NCBI GenBank assembly: GCA_018436925.1
Contig: JAHDKI010000003.1
Span: 122,517 to 186,516 of the forward strand
DNA from: Syntrophaceae bacterium
GTDB taxonomy: Bacteria > Desulfobacterota > Syntrophia > Syntrophales > Smithellaceae
Direction: 5' to 3'
Length of the DNA stretch: 64,000 nt
A model generated the notes under the pieces. The model searched no databases and was not told the origin of the DNA. It was given only the letters and a program-made list of their open reading frames with translations. Of the stretch, positions 1-8,219 are shown one piece after another. Position numbers and translations under genes: made by a program. Within the stretch, counting starts at the first letter, position 1; the number at the start of each line of letters is the position of its first letter.

Positions 1-48
1 ACTATCGGGCGGATATCCATAAATCGTTCACCCTCAGGAGAAGAGCTC

Positions 49-627
49 ATGATTTCACGCATCGACCATGTCTCCATCGCTGTTTTAGAGCGGCAGAAAG
101 CGGAACATTTTTTCCGCAACGTCCTGGGCGCGGCCGACGCGACCAGCGGGGAAGATCCTTCTTTGAAATATTTCTGGCGACTGTTTTCTCTCGGCGATCT
201 GTCTCGGCTGGAGATCATCTCCCCCGCAGCGCCCGGAAGCTTTCTGGACGGATTTCTCTCGACCCGAAAAGCCGGTGTTCACCATATCACCCTTCAGACG
301 CCCGATCTTGAAAAAGCTATGGACCATCTAAAGAAAGAGGGTGTCCCGTATTTCGGATACCAGGATTACGGACACGGCATCTGGAAGGAAATCTTCATAC
401 ATCCCCGCCACGCGTTCGGCGTGCTGATTCAAATCGCCGAGTTTCGTCCCGATGACTGGCTGTCCGACGCGTCGAAGCTTCCTTCAACCGTCAAGTGGCA
501 AATCCAAAAGACGCAAACCGGCGCGACACTCAGATTCGCTCATCCCGGCGGCGGCGCATTGCCGATCGATCTGGACGCTGATGAAATCAGAAGACTGTCG
601 GAACAACTCCAGCAACTGCTTGTCTGA
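49..627 (+). CDS. VOC-family (glyoxalase/epimerase-like) protein
   Basis: 192 aa. Residues 1-135 form a vicinal-oxygen-chelate unit made of two beta-alpha-beta-beta-beta repeats. The first begins IDHVSIAV and the second GVHHITLQTPDLEKA, with histidines at the usual metal-ligand positions, and the unit closes with GVLIQIAEF. The layout resembles methylmalonyl-CoA epimerase and related lyases or isomerases. About 55 residues (DDWLSD to the end) extend past the fold and have no motif I recognise, which is longer than a plain epimerase of about 135 aa. The start follows a good ribosome site (AGGAGA). The next gene is an alpha/beta hydrolase. The fold is secure, but the substrate cannot be read from sequence. 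Confidence 0.75.
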   Translation: MISRIDHVSIAVLERQKAEHFFRNVLGAADATSGEDPSLKYFWRLFSLGDLSRLEIISPAAPGSFLDGFLSTRKAGVHHITLQTPDLEKAMDHLKKEGVPYFGYQDYGHGIWKEIFIHPRHAFGVLIQIAEFRPDDWLSDASKLPSTVKWQIQKTQTGATLRFAHPGGGALPIDLDADEIRRLSEQLQQLLV

Positions 628-688
628 AAAGCCCCGCTTTCGGCCGCCCGGTCCGGACCATCCGGCGGCGGGCATCAACCCTAAACGC

Positions 689-717
689 TTGACAAGATAA
701 CGCCTGTTTTGTAGAGC
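689..717 (+). promoter_or_regulatory. Candidate sigma-70 promoter for the alpha/beta hydrolase
   Basis: TTGACA at 689-694, a 17-base spacer and TAGAGC at 712-717. The -35 box is perfect and the -10 is weak (three of six). It lies 51 bases upstream of the hydrolase start. Confidence 0.4.
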
Positions 718-768
718 TTTCGGGGCGCAGGAGCGCGCCTGCCATTTCATAGACAAGGAGACCTTTTC

Positions 769-1662
769 ATGCCGCAAACGATCGCCAACGGAATTGCCAT
801 CGAATACGAAACCTTCGGAAACCCGAAGGACCAACCCTTGCTGCTCATCATCGGACTGGGCGGACAATTGATTTTCTGGGATGAACCGCTGTGCCGCGAC
901 TTGGCTTCACGAGGATACCACGTCATCCGTTACGACAATCGCGATGTCGGTCTGTCCGCCAAATTCGATCAGGCCGGCGAGCCGGATGTGGCCAAAGCGC
1001 TGGAGAAAATTCTGCACGGGGATAAAAGCGCCGTCGCCTACACAATGGAAGACATGGCCGACGACGCTGCCGGCCTGCTTGATGCGCTCTCCATCAAGGC
1101 CGCACATGTCTGCGGCATGTCGATGGGGGGCATGATTGCGCAGACGTTGGCGCTTCTGCACCCCCAGCGCGTCTTGAGCCTGACCTCGATATACTCGACC
1201 ACCGGCAATCCCGCTTTGCCTCAACCCAAACCGGACATTCTTGCGGCCCTGATGGCCCCGCCGCCTGCAGAACGATCCGCCTACATTGAACATATGCTCG
1301 GCGTCTTTAAAACCCTCGCCGGAGGCGGCTATCCGTTCGATGAAGACTGGACGCGCGCCATGATGGGCGCTGCGTTCGACCGGTCCTTCTATCCTCAGGG
1401 GGAAACCCGTCAGTTGATCGCCATTCTGGCCCAGGAAAACCGAAAGGAAAAACTGGCCGCCATCCGGATTCCCGCATTGGTCATTCACGGCACGGCGGAT
1501 CCGCTGGTACCGGTCGAAGGCGGCAAAGAAACCGCCAAGGCGATTCCGGGGGCAAAACTCATCTTGATCGAGGGAATGGGGCACGATTTGCCGCACGGCG
1601 GCGCGTGGCCGCAGATTGTCGAGGCGCTCCTGGAGCATCTTCGAAAAGCTGCACGGGCATGA
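769..1662 (+). CDS. Alpha/beta-fold hydrolase
   Basis: 297 aa, a full-length single-domain alpha/beta hydrolase. The nucleophile elbow is GMSMGG near residue 120, the oxyanion region is LLIIGLGGQ, the acid is in HGTADPLVP and the catalytic His is in EGMGHDLPHGG. This arrangement matches the 3-oxoadipate enol-lactonase / carboxylesterase branch. No signal peptide is visible, so it is cytoplasmic. The start sits eight bases after AAGGAG. It converges with the NCS2 permease gene. The fold and triad are clear, and the substrate is unknown. Confidence 0.85.
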   Translation: MPQTIANGIAIEYETFGNPKDQPLLLIIGLGGQLIFWDEPLCRDLASRGYHVIRYDNRDVGLSAKFDQAGEPDVAKALEKILHGDKSAVAYTMEDMADDAAGLLDALSIKAAHVCGMSMGGMIAQTLALLHPQRVLSLTSIYSTTGNPALPQPKPDILAALMAPPPAERSAYIEHMLGVFKTLAGGGYPFDEDWTRAMMGAAFDRSFYPQGETRQLIAILAQENRKEKLAAIRIPALVIHGTADPLVPVEGGKETAKAIPGAKLILIEGMGHDLPHGGAWPQIVEALLEHLRKAARA

Positions 1663-1740
1663 AACCGATCCCCCCCGCTTAGTCACAGGCAGACGGCGGC
1701 AAGCGACAACCTCGCGGAAACGGAAGAAGCGGAAAAGGGC

Positions 1741-3459
1741 TTAGTGATTGAAGTGCAAACGGATACGGCAATGGCCGTTTTTTTCCTGCGCGTCAACATT
1801 GTCCGCTTCATGAAGGATTAAAAACACAGCAAGCGTCTCCAATCCCTCGCCCGTATTGAGGACGTCTTCCTCCGAAGGTTTTCTTGAAGCAAAACTCAGA
1901 GGGGTTCCCGCGTAGGTCATCTCCGCATCGAGGTTGAATTCATCGAAAGACACGGCCAGCCGGATCGGCCCGCGCGAAGCCCCTTTAGCGGCAAGCGCTT
2001 CCAGGGTTTCGTTGACGGCGGCGGCGGCGCGATTGACGACATCCGGCAGCGCGCCCCACAAACCGCCCTGTTTCTGCATGAACATAAAGATCGTCTCCGA
2101 TGAATCGACGCCGGGAATCAGATCAACGGCCGCCTTTTTCTCAATCCCGATCCGGAACAAAAGATTCAGAAGAATCGCCGTGAGCGTCGCCGCGGAAAGC
2201 GACGACTGAAAAAACGGTTTCAACAGGCCCGGAAGAGGATCATACAGGCCAGGAACGATGTCCACGCTCAATCCGAAGACAATGGACGTTCCAATGACGA
2301 ATGTTTTTCTCGCGTCCATCATGCGCGACGTCATAATCGAAATGCCGGCCAGCACCATGAAACTGGCGGCAAAGACCAGACTCGCGCCCATCACCGGCGT
2401 CGGCATGACGACAAAGATTGATGCGACCTTCGGCAGAAAGGCCAGAAGAATTAAAATTCCGCCCGCGGCGTAGGCGATCGCCCGGCTGGTTGCGCCGGTC
2501 GCGATCGACAAACCGATGTTGCTCGAAGACGGCGATTGTCCCAGAGCGCCTGCCAGTCCCGACAGCAGGTTGCCTGTGGCGCAGGCCAAAATGCCCCGGC
2601 TGATGGATTTCATATCAGGCCGTTTCCAACGTTCGTCGTTGATTTTCTGGCAAGTGGTCAGATCGCCCATGGTTTTGAGCGCGGACGACAGCGCCGCCAC
2701 CACAAAGGGAATGATCAGAGCCGTGCTGAAATGCATGCCGTAGGAGCCGAGGGCCGGCCACGCAAACCAGGACGCCTGCGAGATGGTGGCAAACTGCCGC
2801 GGCCCTAAAAGGCCCAGTCCGAATGCCGCGGCATACCCGATGAGCATCGCAATAAGCACCGCATAGAGGCGGAACTTACCTTTGCCCCAGACGGTCAACC
2901 CCATCATAGCGGCAAGCGTGACGACCGCGACCAAAGTCGCCGTCGGATCGATCGCCGGATGCAGGGCATCCATCCCGAAAAATCGTTTGACGCCGAACGG
3001 AATGACTTCAATGCCCACCATGGTCACAATGGTGCCCGTCACTTCGGCGGGAAAGAAGGCCCGCAGCCTGGTTACCGCACGGGAAAACAGTCCTTCAAAG
3101 ACCCCTCCGATGAAGGTCATGCCGAAAATGAGCGGCAATCCGCCCGCCTTGCCGGCCAGAATGGAAGCGGACAAAAAGGCCGGCCCGTTGACCAGCGGGC
3201 ACAAGTAGCCGGAGCCGACCGGTCCCCGGGGAAGTCCCTGCAGGATGGTGGCCACACCCGTGACCAGCATGGCCATGCAGATCAGATGGCCGGCGTCCGC
3301 GGCGGTTCCGCCGATGGCGTCCACAATGAGCACCGGAATGACGAAGGCGATGGCCAAAACGAAGATGTGCTGAAGCCCCAGGAGAATCAGGGCGCCGATA
3401 CCAGGACGCTCGTCGACATCATAGATCAGATTAACCGGTTTTTTCCGCTGAGTCATCAT
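1741..3459 (-). CDS. NCS2-family xanthine/uracil permease with C-terminal soluble domain
   Basis: About 572 aa. Residues 1 to about 440 are a polytopic NCS2 nucleobase transporter: an N-terminal LLGLQHIFVLAIAFVIPVLI helix and many further helices, with GALGQSPSSSNIGLS matching the conserved helix-10 substrate region. After the last helix a soluble tail of about 120 residues begins near QGGLWGALPDVVNRA. It contains SFDEFNLDAEMTYAG and ends LHFNH, resembling a small GHKL/SpoIIAB-like alpha-beta fold rather than a transporter element. The likely start is an ATG at 3459 after a GGCGG-like ribosome site; a TTG lies 15 bases upstream. The substrate could be uracil, xanthine or urate. Confidence 0.85.
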   Translation of the reverse strand: MMTQRKKPVNLIYDVDERPGIGALILLGLQHIFVLAIAFVIPVLIVDAIGGTAADAGHLICMAMLVTGVATILQGLPRGPVGSGYLCPLVNGPAFLSASILAGKAGGLPLIFGMTFIGGVFEGLFSRAVTRLRAFFPAEVTGTIVTMVGIEVIPFGVKRFFGMDALHPAIDPTATLVAVVTLAAMMGLTVWGKGKFRLYAVLIAMLIGYAAAFGLGLLGPRQFATISQASWFAWPALGSYGMHFSTALIIPFVVAALSSALKTMGDLTTCQKINDERWKRPDMKSISRGILACATGNLLSGLAGALGQSPSSSNIGLSIATGATSRAIAYAAGGILILLAFLPKVASIFVVMPTPVMGASLVFAASFMVLAGISIMTSRMMDARKTFVIGTSIVFGLSVDIVPGLYDPLPGLLKPFFQSSLSAATLTAILLNLLFRIGIEKKAAVDLIPGVDSSETIFMFMQKQGGLWGALPDVVNRAAAAVNETLEALAAKGASRGPIRLAVSFDEFNLDAEMTYAGTPLSFASRKPSEEDVLNTGEGLETLAVFLILHEADNVDAQEKNGHCRIRLHFNH

Positions 3460-3643
3460 ATCGGACCGCCGCAATCAGAATTCCACTCAACGCTCAAAAC
3501 AGCTGGGCGCGTTAAAATATAGAAAATGCCACGGCATCTGTCAAAAGAAAGATGGAAATCCTTTCAGAAAAAAAACCTTCATCGGCGAGAACGCTCAACC
3601 GTCTTTTTTTTTCAGCCGGCATCCCTGCGCACTGAATTTTGTC

Positions 3644-3672
3644 TTGAACATCGCTTTCGCAAACGATACACT
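3644..3672 (+). promoter_or_regulatory. Candidate sigma-70 promoter for the EcsC gene
   Basis: TTGAAC at 3644-3649, a 17-base spacer and TACACT at 3667-3672, in the 268-base divergent gap between the permease and EcsC genes. It lies 56 bases upstream of the chosen EcsC start, which argues against starting the protein at 3644. Confidence 0.5.
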
Positions 3673-3727
3673 TCCTGCAGATACGCTTTCGTCGGACAAG
3701 ACGACGCGAACCCGGGGAATGCTTATT

Positions 3728-4510
3728 ATGACACTGACCGATCAGGACTATGAGCGTCTGTGCTATGCAAAATCGCTTTTGGAGCGTCCCGGCCTGGCCG
3801 CCAGGCTCACGCACGTGGTCGGCATGCCGTTTGAAAAGGCCTTTGATTATTTGCCCCCGAAGTGGTCCGGCGCAATTACCGACATCGCCCGGAAATCGCT
3901 TCGCCAGGCGCTTGATGTCGCCCTTAAAACACTTGACGGGCGTGAACGCGGCGCCTCAAAAAACGCGTTGCACAAATTTCTGGCGGTCGCATCCGGTGGA
4001 GTGGGCGGCGCCTTCGGACTGCCCGCGCTGGCGATTGAGCTGCCGGCCACCACGGTGATCATGCTTCGCTCGATCGCGGATATCGCCAGAAGCGAAGGAG
4101 AAGATATCTCCTCGCTTGAAACCCGTCTGGCCTGCCTGACGGTGTTCGCCCTGGGCGGCACATCGGGCCGGGATGACGGCGCCGAAAGCGGTTATTACGC
4201 CGTCAAGATTCTTCTGGCCAGAGAAGTGTCCGAGGCGGCAAAATACATCCTTCAAAGAGGTCTGGTCGAAGAAGGCACGCCCGCTCTGGTCAGGCTTTTG
4301 ACGACAGTCGCGTCGCGATTCGGCGTGACCGTCTCGCAAAAAGCCGCCGCCTCGGCGGTTCCACTGCTCGGCGCGGCGGGCGGCGCGCTGATCAACTCGA
4401 TTTTCATGGATCATTTCCAGAACATGGCCAGAGGGCATTTCATCATCCGCAGCCTGGAAAGACAATACGGCCCCGACTCCGTTGAACGCATCTATTTCGA
4501 CGCACCCTGA
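3728..4510 (+). CDS. EcsC-family protein
   Basis: 260 aa from MTLTDQ. The body matches the EcsC family: an N-terminal amphipathic region, a Gly/Ala-rich segment (SGGVGGAFGLPALAIELPATTVIMLRSI), the family-like RLACLTVFALGG, and a second hydrophobic Gly-rich stretch near the C-terminus (VPLLGAAGGALINSIFMDHFQ). The family is widespread and poorly understood, and the hydrophobic stretches suggest membrane association. The chosen start follows CGGGG; an in-frame ATG lies 9 bases upstream. It is divergent from the permease and convergent with the enoyl-CoA hydratase. Confidence 0.8.
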   Translation: MTLTDQDYERLCYAKSLLERPGLAARLTHVVGMPFEKAFDYLPPKWSGAITDIARKSLRQALDVALKTLDGRERGASKNALHKFLAVASGGVGGAFGLPALAIELPATTVIMLRSIADIARSEGEDISSLETRLACLTVFALGGTSGRDDGAESGYYAVKILLAREVSEAAKYILQRGLVEEGTPALVRLLTTVASRFGVTVSQKAAASAVPLLGAAGGALINSIFMDHFQNMARGHFIIRSLERQYGPDSVERIYFDAP

Positions 4511-4538
4511 GATCGACCCGTCATGCAGCGTTCCGGCT

Positions 4539-4554
4539 GCGGCTCAAAAGCCGC
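4539..4554. terminator. Short hairpin between convergent genes
   Basis: GCGGCT-CAAA-AGCCGC, six perfect base pairs with a four-base loop, lies between the stops of the EcsC and enoyl-CoA hydratase genes. There is no clear T-run on either side, so this is only a possible bidirectional terminator. Confidence 0.35.
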
Positions 4555-4582
4555 GCTCGATTCGCCTGTCGGTCATCTTTGA

Positions 4583-5308
4583 TCAATCGGCAATCATCAG
4601 CGAGCCGCTTCCCGTCACTTCAACCGGATCGCCCTTGTCGATCGTTTCAATAATGTCCCGATAAAGACGTTTTTTGATCTCTCCAAAGATGCCGCGTTTC
4701 TTTTGAAAGGTTTTGGCAAAGGCCGTCGCCTCGGTCATCAGCTCGTTGAGGTCGGCGCAGGCCTTCACGATCACATGATGCGCGGCAAGCTCCGGCGCGG
4801 TGTAGCGGTTCCCGGTCAATTGCATCTCGACAAGCTTATAGGTGGGAACGGCTTTTTTGAGAAACGCGTTCATGCCGTTGCGGAAAGGAATGCCCAGATT
4901 GACTTCCGGAAAGCTGAAAAATCCGCGATCCGAACGCATGAATCGAAAATCGCAGGCGCACGACAGGATCGACCCGTTGCCGAAAGCATGTCCGTTGATC
5001 GCCGCAATCGTCGGCACGGGAATGCTCAAAAGCCGTTTGAACATTTCATTCATCTCCCTGACAAAGTCAGTGATCGGATCAAGCGTCTTATTTTGCAGAT
5101 TCATCAGAATCCATTCCACGTCAATTCCCTGTGAGAAATTTTTTTCATCACTGGAGGTGATGATCACGGCGCCGACCGATTTGTCGGCCATGGCCTCGTC
5201 CAACATCGCGTTAAATGTCCGGCAGAAATTCAGGTTCTGTCGGTTTTCGCCGTTGGTCATCGTTAGAAGCGCCACACCTTCATTGTTCGTCCAGTTCATA
5301 ATCGCCAT
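4583..5308 (-). CDS. Enoyl-CoA hydratase/isomerase family protein
   Basis: 241 aa from MAIMNW, after GGGAGG eight bases upstream. It is a crotonase-fold protein: the oxyanion-hole segments are NFSQGIDVEW near residue 65 and AAINGHAFGNGSILSCACDFRFM near 110, and the FSFPEVNLGIPF motif follows. The position corresponding to the first catalytic Glu of classical hydratases is Asn/Ser (GNGSIL), while the PEVNLG region is retained, which fits an isomerase, thioesterase-like or otherwise divergent crotonase rather than a textbook hydratase. It is probably part of acyl-CoA metabolism with other genes nearby. Confidence 0.8.
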   Translation of the reverse strand: MAIMNWTNNEGVALLTMTNGENRQNLNFCRTFNAMLDEAMADKSVGAVIITSSDEKNFSQGIDVEWILMNLQNKTLDPITDFVREMNEMFKRLLSIPVPTIAAINGHAFGNGSILSCACDFRFMRSDRGFFSFPEVNLGIPFRNGMNAFLKKAVPTYKLVEMQLTGNRYTAPELAAHHVIVKACADLNELMTEATAFAKTFQKKRGIFGEIKKRLYRDIIETIDKGDPVEVTGSGSLMIAD

Positions 5309-5430
5309 ACCGCTTACCTCCCGGGGCATTTTGATCGAGCATAATGAGGGCGGCTTCTGAGGTCAAGCGGTAAAATCGTCATCGTCAAATAACCAAATGG
5401 ATTCGCCGGGCTGCGGGCCGATCCGGCCGA

Positions 5431-5892
5431 CTAAAGTTTCTTCATATCCGGATTATTTTCGGGCTTGCGGTTTTTCATGAATTCATGCTCCGCGATCAGA
5501 TGGCTGAAATAGTCTTCAAACGTCCAGTTTCTGGCGGTTTCGGTGATCACGGCAAAAATCAGATTTCCCGGCTCTTTTAAGACCGCCTTAAAGCTTCGCA
5601 TTACGGAGATGATCCGGTCGCGGCTTGCCGTGTCGACCAACACCACCCTGCACTCTCCCGGCCCGGGGACCGAAACATCAAAATCCGGAGGCTTGATTCC
5701 GGCGCGGAGCCCTTCCAGCGCCGTTCCCACCGGCATGCCCAGAAGCGAGGGCGACACTGCAACCGCATGGAGCGCGACGGTCCCGCTGTCGGCCTCATTA
5801 AATACCTGCGTTGCTTTCTCGATGTCTTGGGCGGACACTCCTGCAGTAAAACAAAGAAGGGTCTCCGGATGAAAATCGTTTGAATCCGTCAT
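5431..5892 (-). CDS. Small conserved protein, possibly DUF3783-like
   Basis: 153 aa after a strong AAGGAG ribosome site. Soluble, with no membrane segment or cofactor motif. It has an N-terminal region (ETLLCFTAGVSAQDIEKATQ), a central VVLVDTASRDRIISVMRSFK, and a C-terminal NLIFAVITETARNWTFEDYFSHLIAEHEFMK. The TETARNWT-plus-helix ending resembles small DUF3783 proteins, which I recall only loosely. Divergent from the YjbQ-type gene. The function is unknown. Confidence 0.55.
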   Translation of the reverse strand: MTDSNDFHPETLLCFTAGVSAQDIEKATQVFNEADSGTVALHAVAVSPSLLGMPVGTALEGLRAGIKPPDFDVSVPGPGECRVVLVDTASRDRIISVMRSFKAVLKEPGNLIFAVITETARNWTFEDYFSHLIAEHEFMKNRKPENNPDMKKL

Positions 5893-6058
5893 GGTTTACT
5901 CCTTTTCTGCGTGATGGATCGGTTCACGCCCGTCACGTCATGGGCGCGCTATCGCTTTTTGTTCGTCTCCTGCGCAGTTCGCGGTGCCCCGCGCAAGGGC
6001 ATCTTCGGTTGACATCCGATCCGCAATTCCATAAAGCATCAAGGGAAAGGAGGCTATG

Positions 6059-6475
6059 ATGACCTTTACACAAACCGTTTCCGTTCAAACAAACGGGTTT
6101 TGCGACATCCTTGATCTGACGTCGCAGGTGCTCGCCTCGGTGCAAAGCTCGGGGATGACCGACGGGCTGATCACGCTTTTTTGTCCCGGCTCCACAGGAG
6201 CTTTCACGACGATTGAATTTGAATCCGGCGCGCTTCAGGATCTGAAAGAAGCGCTCGAAAACATCGCTCCTTCGGGTGCTTCTTATCACCACGACAAACG
6301 GTGGGGCGACGGCAATGGGTTTTCCCATGTCCGCGCCGCCCTGATGAAACCTTCCCTGTCCATTCCGCTTGCGGCCGGAAAGCCGACGCTGGGAACCTGG
6401 CAGCAGATTGTGTTCATCGATTTCGACAATCGGCCGAGACGACGCGAGCTCGTCGTTCAGATCCTCGGGGGCTGA
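6059..6475 (+). CDS. YjbQ/UPF0047 family protein
   Basis: 138 aa. It shows the family landmarks in order: CPGSTGAFTTIEFE, YHHDKRWGDGNGFSHVRAALM, SLSIPLAAGKPTLGTWQQIVFIDFDNRPRRRELVVQI. The family forms compact trimers with a conserved His/Asp pocket and has been linked to a secondary thiamine-phosphate synthase activity. The usual His before SH in GN(H)SH is Phe here. ATGs occur at 6056 and 6059 after AAAGGAGG; 6059 gives the better spacing. The biological role is uncertain. Confidence 0.85.
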   Translation: MTFTQTVSVQTNGFCDILDLTSQVLASVQSSGMTDGLITLFCPGSTGAFTTIEFESGALQDLKEALENIAPSGASYHHDKRWGDGNGFSHVRAALMKPSLSIPLAAGKPTLGTWQQIVFIDFDNRPRRRELVVQILGG

Positions 6476-6495
6476 TTCACCGGGGCCTCCCGATT

Positions 6496-7194
6496 CTATC
6501 GGCTTTTGGCCCCTGCAAATTGCTCGACCAACTTTGCGTATTTGGAGGTTTTTGCCGCGTCCAGATATTTTTTTTGTTTTGCCATGCCTTCCATCTTCTT
6601 CAATGTTTTCAGCGGCGTAATCCGGATGGTCTTGTTGGCGGGGCCAGACGGCACGCCTTCGCCGAGGTCCGGATCGATCATCAGCGTCACCCGGGTGGTG
6701 TTGCGATCGATCCACTCCAGAATAAACAGGGAATGGAACGAGGGCATCCGCACATATTCTTTTCCTGCGTTATAAGCGAGTTCCTCCGTCGAATCTGCGT
6801 GCACAAAGTATTGACCTTTTTCAGGGACGCTCTTCGTTTTGCTTTTAAGCACCATGTCGCGGTCGGAAAACAACGCGATATGCTGGCGGAACCAGAAGAT
6901 CAACACATCATTTTCGTCGTCGACAACCTTGAGGACTTTGGTTTGCGTGCAGTCATGCATCCATTGCGGGTAAGCGGCGATGTCTTTGAGCACAACCCCC
7001 AAAACATCCGCTCCGGCAGGCAAAATGCACACGGCTTTGGCCGCGATGTAAGGCCGGCCGGCCATCGCGCTGGTGAAGAGTTCGCAGCCGTCCACCGTTC
7101 CGGCAGACTCCCAGCAATACCGCCCGGCCGCGAAACCGGATAAGGCGACACTTAAGAAAAGAATCGCAAAAACCGCCGCCACCGAATGTTTCAT
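6496..7194 (-). CDS. Secreted START-domain lipid-binding-like protein
   Basis: 232 aa from MKHSVAAVFAILFLSVALSG, a signal peptide probably cleaved near FAAG. The mature part matches a bacterial START/SRPBCC protein: GVVLKDIAAYPQWMHDCTQTKVL, then FWFRQHIALFSDRDMVL, and a C-terminal helix (LKTLKKMEGMAKQKKYLDAAK). START domains bind lipids or hydrophobic ligands, and export implies a periplasmic role. It converges with yjbQ. The ligand is unknown. Confidence 0.75.
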   Translation of the reverse strand: MKHSVAAVFAILFLSVALSGFAAGRYCWESAGTVDGCELFTSAMAGRPYIAAKAVCILPAGADVLGVVLKDIAAYPQWMHDCTQTKVLKVVDDENDVLIFWFRQHIALFSDRDMVLKSKTKSVPEKGQYFVHADSTEELAYNAGKEYVRMPSFHSLFILEWIDRNTTRVTLMIDPDLGEGVPSGPANKTIRITPLKTLKKMEGMAKQKKYLDAAKTSKYAKLVEQFAGAKSR

Positions 7195-7302
7195 CCTTCG
7201 TCCTCCCCGATCGTTCGGCAAGCGGGCCTTGGCTCCACACACTGCTTTAGCAAGCCCACGACCGTTGGATCCTTGCAAGGCTTTTTCGCCGTGCGCTTTT
7301 TG

Positions 7303-8100
7303 TCAGTTCATCCGCATGCCGCCGCAGACATTGATGGCCTGGCAGGTAATGTTTGCCGCCAGGTCCGAACAGAGAAACAGGGCCATATAGCCGATATCCT
7401 CGGCGCTTTGAAAACGCCGCAAAGGAATGGATTTTCGCAAATTCTCCTGCAGGAGATCTTCAGGTTTGCCCGAATACTTTGCCATTTGCTGCACCAGCCC
7501 GCCGCCTTGCTTCTCGCCCAGCTTCGTCACGATGAGCCCCGGACAGATACCGTTGACGTTGATATTATGCCGTGCTGCGGCCAATCCAATGCTTTGCGTG
7601 AGCCCCAGAAGCGCGAACTTCGAGGCGGAGTAATGCGAATAAAAGTCGCCGCCCATTCTTGAAGAAGCGGACAGAATATTCACGATTTTGCCTTCCCGGC
7701 GGGGTATCATCTTCGCCAGAACGGCCCGGCAGCAGGTGTCCACCGCAATCAGATTCACCTCCAGAATTTTGCGGAATTCCTCTTCGGTGGACTCCATATA
7801 GGGTTTGCTCACGGCAATGCCCGCGCAGTTGATCAGATGATCGATCCTGCCGTTTTCTTTGACCAGGCGCTCGACCAGCCGGTCGACTTCATCTTTTCTG
7901 GTTACGTCCAATCCGACCGCTTCCGCCCGATACCCTTGTTTAACCAGCGAATCCGCTTTGGCTACAGCCTCTTCAAGTTCGAGATCCGCCACGCAGACCT
8001 TTGCGCCCGCTTGCGCAAATACATTGGCGATTCCGCCGCCTATTCCACCGCCCGCGCCGGTAATGAGTGTGACCTTGCCCGCCATATCCATTTGAATCAT
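7303..8100 (-). CDS. Short-chain dehydrogenase/reductase (SDR)
   Basis: 265 aa from MIQMDM, preceded by GGAGGAAGG. Classical SDR: the cofactor motif is TGAGGGIGGG near residue 13, NCAG near 92, and the catalytic Ser (LSASSRMGGD) plus YSASK near 155-160. The ending ITCQAINVCGGMRMN is typical of FabG-like enzymes. Asp in VCVADLELEE suggests preference for NAD. The substrate may be a 3-hydroxyacyl-CoA or -ACP. It is the only FabG-like ketoreductase candidate in the window, which matters because the ketosynthase cluster near 38-49 kb has none. Confidence 0.85.
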   Translation of the reverse strand: MIQMDMAGKVTLITGAGGGIGGGIANVFAQAGAKVCVADLELEEAVAKADSLVKQGYRAEAVGLDVTRKDEVDRLVERLVKENGRIDHLINCAGIAVSKPYMESTEEEFRKILEVNLIAVDTCCRAVLAKMIPRREGKIVNILSASSRMGGDFYSHYSASKFALLGLTQSIGLAAARHNINVNGICPGLIVTKLGEKQGGGLVQQMAKYSGKPEDLLQENLRKSIPLRRFQSAEDIGYMALFLCSDLAANITCQAINVCGGMRMN

Positions 8101-8219
8101 TTTCTCAGCACCTTCCTCCATGTATTCAATAAGCCAACCGACCATCATCTCAATGTTGACATCCGGCACGACTCTCCGCAATTGCGAAAAAAAACAATAA
8201 ACGCCCTGGCGGATAGAAA

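Noticed and set aside
3460..3727. Purine riboswitch upstream of the NCS2 permease
   Set aside because: No three-way junction with the conserved loop sequences could be found in the leader.
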